Origin: Candidatus Poseidoniaceae archaeon
Lineage (GTDB): Archaea > Thermoplasmatota > Poseidoniia > Poseidoniales > Poseidoniaceae
Length of the DNA stretch: 23,399 nucleotides
Assembly (NCBI GenBank): GCA_013330765.1
Contig: DUHU01000148.1
Location: 1,021-24,419, forward strand
Reading direction: 5' to 3'
Shown here: in pieces, positions 8,562 to 15,373 of the stretch
Position numbering within the stretch: the first letter of the stretch is position 1
Layout of the letters: every line of letters starts with the position of its first letter
Translations under genes and position numbers: made by a program
Notes under the pieces: generated by a model
Database searches by the model: none
Seen by the model: the letters and a program-made list of their open reading frames with translations, nothing else
What the model was told of the DNA's origin: nothing

Positions 8562-9568
8562 AGCAGGGCGTCAAACTCGGCCTTCGCATTCGGCCAAGGG
8601 TCGGGGGCCAACGCGTCGGTCAACGCCATGCCTGTGGCCCATCGAGCCCGAACGTCCAACCACGCTTCACCTTCGCATGCGCCTCGGTGACGAAACAACG
8701 GCCATCCTTCGGCCTCAACACGGTCAAGGTAACCACGCTCGGCCGCGGACACCAGCAGCGTAGGAACACCAAGATAGGCCGCTTCGGCCGCAAAGGTCGT
8801 GGATTGCGTGACCACGCCGTCCACGTCCGAGAGGCGGTCCAGAAGGCTCCACGCCATTCGGTCCGATGACCCACCTTCCTCGTCCCAGGCAAGGACTTGG
8901 AACCCGTCGATGACCGCGTCGGGCAACGCAACCATCTCGCCATGGTCATGCGATCCTGTTCCCAACAAACGCCGGACAAGGATGCGCGGTGGATCGGAAA
9001 GGTCGGCGGGTCGACGGATGGGCACGAGGTGGAGGTGCTGATGCGTTCCGTCCAGCCGGTGCAGCTGCCAACGACCTGCCGCGGCACCGCGTTTCCATGC
9101 AGCAAGGCGCCCGTCATCGAGGTCCTCGCGCCAGTGGGTCGGCACGACCAGGTCGGTCACCCCACGTTCGAGCCACCGGAGGTTGCGATGCTGAATTTCC
9201 GTGTCGACGGCGCACCAACGTCGGGAAAGCCTCGCCAGCCGACCGGCCCATGGCATGAGAGGTGCGTTCATCGCCACCATGCGGTGTTCTCCGGGCACGT
9301 CACGGCACCAGCGTTTCAGGTGGCGAACCGCATGACGAAGCCTCCGTTGGCCGCTCCATGCACCCGATGCTCGGGGGATCCATGCTGCACGACGAGACGG
9401 CAGGTGCCCGTCACGCTGCTCGTAGAGGGCGCGAACTTCGGCCCGGTCGGTCAACAGCAGCATGTCCTGCGTGCTTCCGTCCCTGAGAAAGGGAGCCAGG
9501 GCCCTGACGTGCGCAGGATGGTCCAACACCCAACACGTCGCCACATGCAGCGCTGGGGCCAACGGCAC
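8549..9568 (-). CDS. DUF354-like protein (glycosyltransferase-like fold)
   Basis: The 339-residue product resembles the archaeal DUF354 family, whose members have a GT-B glycosyltransferase-like two-domain fold and unproven substrates. Support: the N-terminal strand-helix VLDHPAHVRALAPFL followed by DMLLLTDR; a central block (LDGTHQHLHLVPIRRP, then PRILVRRLLG) matching the family's linker and second-domain start; and VTQSTTFAAEAAYLGVPTLLV, which corresponds to the sugar-nucleotide-binding helix where the family has a GGTM-type motif. The call rests on motif order, not on a search. The start is uncertain: GTG at 9568 is the first in-frame start and GTG at 9544 would fit the family length better. 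No strong ribosome binding site is visible. It is divergent from ridA (50 bases) and its 3' end overlaps the NUDIX gene. Confidence 0.7.
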   Translation of the reverse strand: MPLAPALHVATCWVLDHPAHVRALAPFLRDGSTQDMLLLTDRAEVRALYEQRDGHLPSRRAAWIPRASGAWSGQRRLRHAVRHLKRWCRDVPGEHRMVAMNAPLMPWAGRLARLSRRWCAVDTEIQHRNLRWLERGVTDLVVPTHWREDLDDGRLAAWKRGAAAGRWQLHRLDGTHQHLHLVPIRRPADLSDPPRILVRRLLGTGSHDHGEMVALPDAVIDGFQVLAWDEEGGSSDRMAWSLLDRLSDVDGVVTQSTTFAAEAAYLGVPTLLVSAAERGYLDRVEAEGWPLFRHRGACEGEAWLDVRARWATGMALTDALAPDPWPNAKAEFDALLQDG

Positions 9569-9618
9569 ATAGGCCCGCCGACCGGAGGTTGAAGGACCGA
9601 AGGACGGCTGGAATCAAC

Positions 9619-9993
9619 ATGACCACGAAGCAAGCCATCGCCATCGACGGCGGTGCTGTGTACGGCCCCTACACGCCCGGTGTTCGCTCAGGCAACAGCC
9701 TGTGGCTTTCAGGGCAAATCGCTCCAGAAGCCGGGGGCCTGGAAGCACAGGTCGCAGGGGCCTTGGCCAAGATCGACGCCTTGCTGGAGGCCGGCGGATC
9801 CAGCAAACACGACCTTGTCGCGGTGCAGGTCCTGTTGATGGACATCGAAGATTTCACCGCGATGAACCAGGTGTATGCGGCTTGGATGGAAGGCGTCCGG
9901 GTACCACCCACCAGGGCGGCGTTCCAAGCCGCGGCGTTGCCGGCAGGGGCAGCGGTCGAAATTGTGGCCCATGCGGTCCTCGATTCCGCATGA
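9619..9993 (+). CDS. ridA: RidA/YjgF family enamine/imine deaminase
   Basis: Small cytoplasmic protein that hydrolyses reactive enamine and imine intermediates made by pyridoxal-phosphate enzymes. The 124-residue product has the family pattern: GPYTPGVRSGNSLWLSGQ near the N-terminus, a central helix (VAGALAKIDALLEAGG) and the C-terminal block PPTRAAFQAAALPAGAAVEIVAHA with the catalytic Arg at 99 retained. That Arg marks the catalytically competent RidA subfamily. ATG at 9619 matches the usual family start; an in-frame codon at 9589 would add ten unlikely residues. The gene precedes the phosphomannomutase gene by 40 bases and probably shares its transcript, though no functional link between them is obvious. 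Confidence 0.93.
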   Translation: MTTKQAIAIDGGAVYGPYTPGVRSGNSLWLSGQIAPEAGGLEAQVAGALAKIDALLEAGGSSKHDLVAVQVLLMDIEDFTAMNQVYAAWMEGVRVPPTRAAFQAAALPAGAAVEIVAHAVLDSA

Positions 9994-10033
9994 GCAGAGG
10001 CGCGTTCAAGAGCAGCCCCGCACTGGAGGCACC

Positions 10034-11476
10034 ATGGCACCATGGCCCGAGCACTGCTTCAAGGCCTACGACATCCGAGGATTGGCCAACGGCGACGGCA
10101 CCGGGGAACTGACGCCTGCCTTTGCAGAGCGACTCGGCCGAGCCCTCGCCACCTACCTCGGCGCCAAACGATTGGCCGTGGGGCGTGACATCCGAACCTC
10201 CAGTCCTGCGCTGGCCGACGCACTGATGCACGGCATGCAGGCTGCTGGGGCCGACGTCGTCGACCTTGACGTGTGCACGACCGGCGCGTTGTACCACGCA
10301 TGTTGGACGATGGAGGTGGACGGGGGCGTGATGGTCACGGCCAGCCACCTTCCCATGCCGACCCACAACGGATTCAAGATGTGCCGAGGCAATTTGCCCT
10401 TGGCCGGCGATGAAATCCAAGCGCTTCGAGAGGTCTTCCTCCAAGGGGACTTCAACACCGGCGAAGGGAAGCGAACCCATGGCCCTCACATGCCGGCCTA
10501 CCTTGCGGCCATCACGGAAAGTGTCGGGCCTCTTGGTCGTCCTGTGCACGTGGCCGTGGACGCGGGTAACGCCGTCCCGGGGCCCTTCTTGGTCGACGTG
10601 CTGAAGGCCATCGGAGCCAAGGTCGAAGCGGTGCACTGCACGTGGGACGCGAGCGAACCAAACCACGGAGCCGACCCGACGCGCCCGTACAACATGACCG
10701 ACTTGGCCGCCTTGGTGACCGAGCGAGGATGCGAGTTCGGCCTTGGGAGCGACGGCGACGGCGACCGCATTGGAGCCGTGACCGAAACGGGCGCCTTCGT
10801 CTATCCCGACCGCCTTGTGGCACTGATCGTCGGAGACGTGTTGGCGGATCTTGACGACGACGCCACCGAGAACGAACGCACCGTGATCTACGACGTGAAG
10901 TGTTCCATGAACGTCGAAAGCGCCGTCCTTGCCGCAGGCGGAACGCCGATCATGGCGCGCACCGGCCACTCGTTCATGAAGCGGGCCTTGGCCGAGCGGC
11001 CTGGCTGTCGCCTCGCCGCAGAGATGAGCGGTCACATCTTCCCTGCTGATCGTGGATGGTACGGTTTCGATTGCTCCCTCTACAACGCCGCCCGCATCGT
11101 CGAATTCTGGTCCCGGCAAGCCTCTGAAGGCCCGACCTTCGGTCAGGCCCTCGACGCGGTGGCCCCGAATTTGCCCACCACCGGCGAATGCAAGGTGCCC
11201 TGTGATGAAGGCCGGAAGGAGCCCGTTGTGGCGGGCATCACCGCCGCCTTTGCCGACCTGCCGCACAGCACCGTTGACGGCGTTCGTGTGCGCTTCGAGG
11301 ACGAGCATGGGGTGCAACAGGGCTGGTATTTGGCCCGACGCTCAAACACCGAGTCCGTTCTCGTGATGCGGGCCGAAGCCCGAACGGAGGCCATGCTGGC
11401 CCACATCCGTCAGCACATTGAGGACCGGGTGGCTCCGCTGATCGACGTCGGCGGTTTCCTCGACGCGTTCGCGTGA
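10034..11476 (+). CDS. Phosphomannomutase/phosphoglucomutase (alpha-D-phosphohexomutase)
   Basis: Interconverts hexose 1- and 6-phosphates, supplying mannose- or glucose-1-phosphate for nucleotide sugars. The 480-residue product opens with FKAYDIRG, the family start. The phosphoserine loop reads TASHLP (Ser104), where most members have TASHNP. The magnesium loop is DGDGDR (Asp240, 242, 244), the sugar-recognition loop is EMSGH (330-334) and the C-terminal phosphate loop is RRSNTESVLVMRAEA. The SNTE-type loop resembles the AlgC/ManB branch more than GlmM. GGAGG four bases before the ATG supports this start; the longer frame open to 9875 overlaps ridA. Specificity for mannose, glucose or glucosamine phosphate cannot be decided from the motifs alone. 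The convergent secreted-protein gene ends three bases after its stop. Confidence 0.93.
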   Translation: MAPWPEHCFKAYDIRGLANGDGTGELTPAFAERLGRALATYLGAKRLAVGRDIRTSSPALADALMHGMQAAGADVVDLDVCTTGALYHACWTMEVDGGVMVTASHLPMPTHNGFKMCRGNLPLAGDEIQALREVFLQGDFNTGEGKRTHGPHMPAYLAAITESVGPLGRPVHVAVDAGNAVPGPFLVDVLKAIGAKVEAVHCTWDASEPNHGADPTRPYNMTDLAALVTERGCEFGLGSDGDGDRIGAVTETGAFVYPDRLVALIVGDVLADLDDDATENERTVIYDVKCSMNVESAVLAAGGTPIMARTGHSFMKRALAERPGCRLAAEMSGHIFPADRGWYGFDCSLYNAARIVEFWSRQASEGPTFGQALDAVAPNLPTTGECKVPCDEGRKEPVVAGITAAFADLPHSTVDGVRVRFEDEHGVQQGWYLARRSNTESVLVMRAEARTEAMLAHIRQHIEDRVAPLIDVGGFLDAFA

Positions 11477-11479
11477 GAC

Positions 11480-12196
11480 TCAGAGGGTTGCGTCGACCTC
11501 AATGTAGGGCGCGACGGTGAAGTCGAGCACGAGCAGTTCGATGGTCCACGACACGTCTTCACCGTTGTCGCTGCGTTGGCATCCTGGTCCTGCATTGCCT
11601 GCTGCTGCCGTCACGCCAATCACGATGTCGTAGGCGCCAAGGCCGTCGTCACCCGCGTTGAGTTCGTCCGAAATCTCGGTGCCGCTCAGGCCGCTGATGA
11701 CCTCTTCGTCGAGCAAAGAGAGGTTGACCCACGTGAGGTCCACGGTGTGGGAGCCTGGGTTTTCGCCCGAGCCGGAGTTGGTCAGCTCGTTGTGCTCAAG
11801 GGTAGCGGTGATGGTGTCGGGTGCGTCGCTTCCACTGGCAGCGAAGCAGGTGGCTCCGCTGACCTCCTCGTCTTCGTCATAGGTCAACGTAATGCGGACG
11901 CCGATGACGTTCCCGCCTGCGGTCTCAATCTCGTTTCGCACGGCGTCCGAGGTCTGACTCACGGGCCACTCGTCGCCGTCTTGGATGTATTCTCCTCCTT
12001 CCTCAAGGAGGATGGTTTCGACTTCTCCGTTGACCACGTAATCGCCAACGGCCGAAAGGCCGGCCGATTCCACGCCGGCGGCAGCGCTGGCGAAGACCAC
12101 GGGGAATGCGATGGTGAAGAAGAGGATGCCAGCGACCAAAATTTGCGCATCGCGCTCGGTCTTGACGCGCTCGACAAAGTCGGTCACCCTCGACAT
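11480..12196 (-). CDS. Small secreted or signal-anchored protein, function unknown
   Basis: Not recognised. The 238-residue product begins with a short charged segment (MSRVTDFVERVKTERDAQ), then a hydrophobic helix (ILVAGILFFTIAFPVVF) and an ASAAAG stretch that could be a signal peptidase site. The mature part is acidic, rich in Thr, Ser, Gly and beta-prone, with two Cys residues (in GATCFA and GPGCQR) that could form a disulfide. This resembles archaeal pilin-like or cell-surface proteins, but the class III prepilin processing motif (K/R-G before the helix) is not present. ATG at 12196 has GGAGGG seven bases upstream, which rules out the longer frame to 12238. It is convergent with the phosphomutase and lies 57 bases after the upstream unknown gene. 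Confidence 0.82.
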   Translation of the reverse strand: MSRVTDFVERVKTERDAQILVAGILFFTIAFPVVFASAAAGVESAGLSAVGDYVVNGEVETILLEEGGEYIQDGDEWPVSQTSDAVRNEIETAGGNVIGVRITLTYDEDEEVSGATCFAASGSDAPDTITATLEHNELTNSGSGENPGSHTVDLTWVNLSLLDEEVISGLSGTEISDELNAGDDGLGAYDIVIGVTAAAGNAGPGCQRSDNGEDVSWTIELLVLDFTVAPYIEVDATL

Positions 12197-12253
12197 GGTA
12201 CGCCCTCCGTGTGGACCGAAGTGCCTCGGACCTATCACTTTCTCGGCGCGAAG

Positions 12254-12760
12254 TCACGCCTCTTCGACCGTCGGGGGCCACACACGTGTGCTGGCCTGGG
12301 GCCATGTTTTCGAGCGTACATCGAACCCAAGCGCGCCGAAAGCGCGCTTGGATTTCCGCCAGGTGGGGAGAAGAAACCCAACGGTGGACCGTTCTCCAAA
12401 CGTCCACTTCCATGGAATGCGTGGAAGGGCATGGACCCAAGCGTGAATCAAATCGAGACCGAGGCCTGCATCTGTGCCTCCTGGAAGGAGCCAACTGACT
12501 TGGTGGACTTCGCCGGTTGAGCCTCGTGTTTCGGACCAAGCGGTGATCAGACCGCCGTGCAATGGCCCGTCGAGGATTTCCAAGCCGATGGTGCGGGTCG
12601 CTTGGGTCATGGGCATGATGATGGCAAACCGGTCCACCATTCGGGCACCTTCATGCCGGCGCATGGACCAACCTGCTGCCTCAATCGCGGACCGTACCGC
12701 ACGGATGGCCGCAATCGGGCTGACGCTGACCTCAAGGTCAAGCGATTCTGGTCGCACCAT
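12254..12760 (-). CDS. Unrecognised conserved-looking protein downstream of the ribosomal stalk genes
   Basis: Not recognised. The 168-residue product starts with VSPIAAIRAVRSAIEAAGWSM after a short lead, an alpha-helix following a beta strand, then a run of predicted strands (DRFAIIMPM, TIGLEILDG, GGLITAWSE, VHQVSWLLPGG) and a helix with several Trp residues (LIHAWVHALPRIPWKW). The composition, with alternating hydrophobic strands and no low-complexity tracts, looks like a folded domain, perhaps a small alpha/beta sandwich. No catalytic motif or membrane segment stands out. ATG at 12760 is preferred by compactness; ATG at 12787 in the same frame is possible, and neither has a convincing ribosome binding site. 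It follows the L12 gene by about 150 bases on the same strand and could be read through from that operon. Confidence 0.65.
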   Translation of the reverse strand: MVRPESLDLEVSVSPIAAIRAVRSAIEAAGWSMRRHEGARMVDRFAIIMPMTQATRTIGLEILDGPLHGGLITAWSETRGSTGEVHQVSWLLPGGTDAGLGLDLIHAWVHALPRIPWKWTFGERSTVGFLLPTWRKSKRAFGALGFDVRSKTWPQASTRVWPPTVEEA

Positions 12761-12841
12761 GTATCCAACCCTGTGCGGGCTGGGCATCAAGGTGTCGAGC
12801 GCGGTGTGCGATGGCCGGTGAGCACCGACGACGGTCGAGGT

Positions 12842-12909
12842 GGTCCCGCGTGGGACCGGCCATCAAGGCTGACGCAGGCAAGCCTGGGTCAGCACGACGG
12901 GTCGTCGTG
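12842..12909 (-). repeat. Three small inverted repeats after the L12 gene
   Basis: The spacer downstream of rpl12 contains GGTCCC-GCGT-GGGACC (12842-12857), CAGGC-AA-GCCTG (12876-12887) and CACGAC-GGGTC-GTCGTG (12893-12909), each perfectly paired. None is followed by a T tract on the minus strand, so they do not look like ordinary archaeal terminators. They could be 3' end structures or RNA processing and stability elements of the stalk operon transcript. In a GC-rich spacer some pairing is expected by chance. Confidence 0.4.
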
Positions 12910-12913
12910 GGGA

Positions 12914-13219
12914 TCAGCCGAAGAGCGAGCCGAGACCTTCGAAGCCAGCAGCGTCCTCTTCTTCTTCTTCGGCAGCCTCCTCAGCGGGGGCGGCGTCGGA
13001 AGCAGCGGAAGCAGCCGCAGCGGGAGCAGCGGCAGCGGGGGCAGCGACGGCCTGCGTCATGGCTTCAGCGATGTCGATGCCGCCGAGGGAGGCCACCAGG
13101 GCCTTCACTCGGGCAGCGTCGACGTCGACACCAGCGGCCGCCAGAACGGCGGTCACGGCATCATCGTTGATGTCTTTTTCAGCAGCGTGCAGCATCATGG
13201 CAGCATAGACGTATTCCAT
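12914..13219 (-). CDS. rpl12: Ribosomal protein P1 (archaeal L12)
   Basis: Acidic stalk protein of the large ribosomal subunit; dimers bind the P0 helices and recruit translational GTPases. The 101-residue product has the helical dimerisation domain ([49 protein letters not shown]), an Ala/Pro hinge and the acidic tail ending [10 protein letters not shown]. That tail is nearly the same as the P0 tail. ATG at 13219 was chosen: GAGG lies eight bases upstream. A GTG at 13228 falls inside the ribosome binding site and is unlikely. It follows rpl10 by 27 bases as the last gene of the L11-L1-L10-L12 operon. Confidence 0.97.
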   Translation of the reverse strand: MEYVYAAMMLHAAEKDINDDAVTAVLAAAGVDVDAARVKALVASLGGIDIAEAMTQAVAAPAAAAPAAAASAASDAAPAEEAAEEEEEDAAGFEGLGSLFG

Positions 13220-13246
13220 TTCATTCACCTCATGTGTTTTGGTTGT

Positions 13247-14266
13247 TCAGCCGAACAGGTCTCCAAGGCCGCCAAAGTTGGCTTCCTCTTCTTCCTCTTC
13301 CTCTTCCTCGACCGCCTCGGCTGGGGCGGCTTCGGTGCTCTCGGCGACAGCGGCCGTGGCGACAGCAGCGTCAGCTGCAGCCCCCAACATGGCCGCCAAC
13401 TCGTCGTCGAGGGCGGAGGAATCGAGCGAACCCGCGACGCCCATGGCGGCGCGTTGGGCGCGGCCGAGCAGGTGCGGGAGGGTCGTGGTCGAGATGTGTG
13501 CCACCTCGAGGGCCACGGCCAGGGCTTCCGAGGAAGCCTTCGCGAGCAGGGTCGGGGTGGTCTCAGGCGTAAACCAGCCAACATGGCAGGCGACGTTGAA
13601 GGCGCCAGCCGCGAAGCCGATCAGGTCGGAGCGGAACGTATCGAAATCGATGTCGAGGACGTCCGGTCGGAAAATCACGCCGTCTTCGTAGGTCCCGATG
13701 AGACGGAGGCCCGTGACGATGGGGTTGATGCCAATCTTTCCGAGCATCATTCCGAGGTCACCCTCGAATCCTTCGCCTTCCTTGAGGACCACGGTTTGCT
13801 TCTGAATGTGGACGCTTCCGCCCATGATCTTCGCGGGAATCCCAACGGAGTTCAGTTCACCGACAATCGGACCGGGGGGCATGCCCGTGTCCATCTTTTC
13901 CACAACGATGTCATGGGGAGCGACGTCACCAGGCTTGGCGGCACGGCCGGCTTCTGTGGCCTTGAGTTCGGTGAAGAGTTCGAAGGAGTTCTTGCTGCTG
14001 GTCGAGACCAGGGCCGGCTGGACGGCCCCCTCAAACAAGGATTCCAAGGTCTCGTCGTCCTGTCCGACGTTCTTCCATGCGAGGCTCATCAAACGCTTCT
14101 TTGCAACGCGAATCTCCATGTCCTCACGGAGCGACTTGCGCATCTGAATCATGGTGTCTGCAGGGACGCCATGGATGTCGATGACGGCGATGGTTTCACC
14201 GGAGTTGATGAGCGATTCAAGGTCGGCGACGGTGTCGCGCTTCCAGGACATGACCTTGGGGATCAT
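13247..14266 (-). CDS. rpl10: Ribosomal protein P0 (archaeal L10)
   Basis: Stalk base protein that binds 23S rRNA next to L11 and carries the P1 dimers. The 339-residue product has the usual archaeal length. The rRNA-binding domain is at the N-terminus (MSWKRDTVADLESLI, VDIHGVPAD-like block, MRKSLREDMEIRVAKKRLM). The archaeal insertion domain follows (PGDVAPHDIVVEKMDTGMPPGP through IGTYEDGVIF), then P1-binding helices and an acidic Glu run before NFGGLGDLFG. The ATG overlaps the L1 stop (ATGA) and GGAGGTGG sits five bases upstream inside the L1 gene, so its translation is coupled to L1. All expected regions are present; in this species its rRNA partner L11 is shortened. Confidence 0.97.
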   Translation of the reverse strand: MIPKVMSWKRDTVADLESLINSGETIAVIDIHGVPADTMIQMRKSLREDMEIRVAKKRLMSLAWKNVGQDDETLESLFEGAVQPALVSTSSKNSFELFTELKATEAGRAAKPGDVAPHDIVVEKMDTGMPPGPIVGELNSVGIPAKIMGGSVHIQKQTVVLKEGEGFEGDLGMMLGKIGINPIVTGLRLIGTYEDGVIFRPDVLDIDFDTFRSDLIGFAAGAFNVACHVGWFTPETTPTLLAKASSEALAVALEVAHISTTTLPHLLGRAQRAAMGVAGSLDSSALDDELAAMLGAAADAAVATAAVAESTEAAPAEAVEEEEEEEEEANFGGLGDLFG

Positions 14267-14907
14267 GCCGCCACCTCCACCTTCACGGACGGACCCATGG
14301 TGGTCTTGACATAGAGCGAGCGGATGTTGTTGGGGCCGCGTTCGAGCCGGGTCATCACACGCTTGTAGACTTCCATTGCGTTGGCGGTCAACTCGTCGAG
14401 GGACTGGTTGGAGGTGCCAAAAGTGGCGTGGAAGGTCATCTTGTCACCGGACTTCACGACAACGGTGCTACGAAGGCCAGTGGCCACAACAGCGGGATCC
14501 AAAACAGGAGGGACGGGGCGGGGCATCTTTCCGCGGGGACCGAGGATGACACCAAGCCAGCGACCGACCAGACCCATGTGAGGGACTTCGGAGAGGAAGA
14601 AATCGTAGCGGTTGGCCACTTTCTTGCCCATGCCCTTGTTGGTGCCCATCTCTTCGATTTGAGCGGGGGCGAAGACGTCAACGCCACCGGCCTTGGCCTT
14701 CTCTGCGGCTTCACCGGCAGCGAACATGGCGACCTTGATTTCCTTGCCACGTCCGGAGGGAAGACGGATTTCTTCCTTGATCCGGTTGTTTGGGTTCTTC
14801 AGGTCAACGTCCTTGATGGTGAACGCAAATTCGATGGTTTCGACAAAGGCACGCTCAGGTGCCTTGTCGAGGGCTTCGGTGATGGCGGCGGTGATGTTGT
14901 CTTTCAT
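14263..14907 (-). CDS. rpl1: Ribosomal protein L1
   Basis: Forms the L1 stalk at the E site and is a known translational repressor of its own operon in bacteria and methanogens. The 214-residue product has the archaeal length and motifs: IKDVDLKNPNNRIKEEIRLP near the N-terminus, the second domain with GLVGRWLGVILGPRGKMPRPVPP, and the C-terminal return with VYVKTTMGP-like sequence (SLYVKTTMGPSVKVEV). GGGGTGA lies six bases before the ATG and directly abuts a hairpin in the L11-L1 spacer. The stop overlaps the L10 start. Confidence 0.97.
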   Translation of the reverse strand: MKDNITAAITEALDKAPERAFVETIEFAFTIKDVDLKNPNNRIKEEIRLPSGRGKEIKVAMFAAGEAAEKAKAGGVDVFAPAQIEEMGTNKGMGKKVANRYDFFLSEVPHMGLVGRWLGVILGPRGKMPRPVPPVLDPAVVATGLRSTVVVKSGDKMTFHATFGTSNQSLDELTANAMEVYKRVMTRLERGPNNIRSLYVKTTMGPSVKVEVAA

Positions 14908-14920
14908 GGTAAGTCACCCC

Positions 14921-14954
14921 TGCGGTCTGCGAGGCGACGAACGCCTCTCCCGCA
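14921..14954 (-). promoter_or_regulatory. Two-stem hairpin with asymmetric internal loop before L1 (candidate L1 autoregulatory site)
   Basis: In the 62-base spacer between rpl11 and rpl1 the minus-strand RNA can fold with an outer stem UGCGG/CCGCA, an internal loop of 2 bases (GA) against 5 bases (GCAGA), and an inner six-pair stem GAGGCG/CGCCUC closed by the pentaloop UUCGU. All eleven pairs are Watson-Crick. The 3' side touches GGGGTGA, the L1 ribosome binding site. L1 is known to recognise two short helices flanking an asymmetric internal loop both in 23S rRNA and in its mRNA target, so the topology and place fit autoregulation. The exact bases contacted by L1 were not matched here. Confidence 0.5.
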
Positions 14955-14969
14955 TTTCGTGAATCTTGT

Positions 14970-15245
14970 TCAGTTGAATCGGTCGTCCCACTCTCCGTTC
15001 TCAATGATTTTCAGCGCGTCCTTGGGCCAGTGGCCGTCAATCTTGACGCGCATCGCGACGCAGGTGCCAATGACCTCTCGGGTCATGGCCTTCAGGTCGG
15101 CACCGGTCAGGTCGCCTGCCTTGTCCTTGGCGACGCCGATGGCCTTCTCGAGAGGAAGGTCTTCGGTCGCCGCATCCATGGATCCGTTGCACTTCTTCAC
15201 ACCGAGCGCCTTCTTGACGAGCTCTGCGGTCCAAGGCTTGGCCAT
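14970..15245 (-). CDS. rpl11: Ribosomal protein L11, C-terminal rRNA-binding domain only
   Basis: L11 binds the GTPase-associated centre of 23S rRNA. This 91-residue product aligns throughout with the C-terminal half of archaeal L11: PWTAELVKKALGVKK matches the VPPTSxLIKKxLG start of that domain, then LPLEKAIGVAKDKAGDL, LKAMTREVIGTCVAMRVKIDG and the archaeal tail WPKDALKIIENGEWDDRF. The normal N-terminal domain of about 70 residues, with the proline-rich segment, is absent. An in-frame TAA lies seven codons upstream of the ATG and a TATA box about 50 bases upstream, so the gene is not mis-started. AGGATG seven bases before the ATG may be its ribosome binding site. It is the first gene of the L11-L1-L10-L12 transcript. 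Confidence 0.88.
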   Translation of the reverse strand: MAKPWTAELVKKALGVKKCNGSMDAATEDLPLEKAIGVAKDKAGDLTGADLKAMTREVIGTCVAMRVKIDGHWPKDALKIIENGEWDDRFN

Positions 15246-15256
15246 GAGAATGCATC

Positions 15257-15273
15257 CTGCACCTTACGTGCAG
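15257..15273 (-). promoter_or_regulatory. Hairpin at the predicted 5' end of the L11 operon mRNA
   Basis: CTGCAC-GTAAG-GTGCAG forms a perfect six-pair stem with a five-base loop on the minus strand, 12 bases upstream of the L11 ATG. The TATA box at 15293-15299 predicts a transcription start near 15270, so the stem would lie at or partly overlap the very 5' end of the mRNA. The loop contains the in-frame TAA that closes the L11 frame. It may protect the mRNA or affect L11 translation, or it may be an operator-like palindrome in DNA. Confidence 0.4.
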
Positions 15274-15292
15274 GTCGCGGACTTGACTCGTG

Positions 15293-15299
15293 TATATAA
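15293..15299 (-). promoter_or_regulatory. TATA box of the L11-L1-L10-L12 operon
   Basis: The minus strand reads ATTATATACA in a GC-rich context between the nusG terminator and the L11 gene. This is the clearest archaeal TATA element in the window. It lies 48-54 bases before the L11 ATG, so with the usual spacing of about 25 bases the leader would be about 25 nucleotides, long enough for the ribosome binding site. It separates the ribosomal genes from secE-nusG as an independent transcription unit. Confidence 0.7.
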
Positions 15300-15321
15300 T
15301 CGCAATGGAGGCGCAAAGCAG

Positions 15322-15348
15322 GAAAAAACGACGGCCTAACGGCCTCGT
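15322..15348 (-). terminator. Hairpin plus T tract after spt5/nusG
   Basis: On the minus strand ACGA-GGCC pairs with GGCC-(G)-TCGT around a GTTA loop, giving eight pairs with one bulged base, followed by a run of six to seven T residues (15322-15328). It lies 26 bases after the spt5/nusG stop and just before the TATA box of the L11 operon. The position and the T run fit a transcription terminator for secE-nusG. Confidence 0.6.
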
Positions 15349-15373
15349 AGTGCCACGTTTATGCCGTTCTGGC

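Noticed and set aside
9854..11317. Long minus-strand frame opposite ridA and the phosphomutase
   Set aside because: Composition rich in His, Val and Gly without motifs, while the plus strand carries all phosphohexomutase signatures.
11480..12196. Archaellin or type IV pilin
   Set aside because: The protein has one N-terminal helix but lacks the K/R-G prepilin peptidase site and has an ordinary ASA-type cleavage region instead.
12557..14314. Long plus-strand frame opposite the L12 and L10 genes
   Set aside because: Ser/Gly-rich shadow of the alanine and glutamate codons of the stalk proteins; the minus strand encodes clear P0 and P1.
15246..15300. A missing L11 N-terminal domain encoded just upstream in frame
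   Set aside because: An in-frame TAA lies seven codons before the ATG, and the upstream sequence is a promoter and terminator, not coding.
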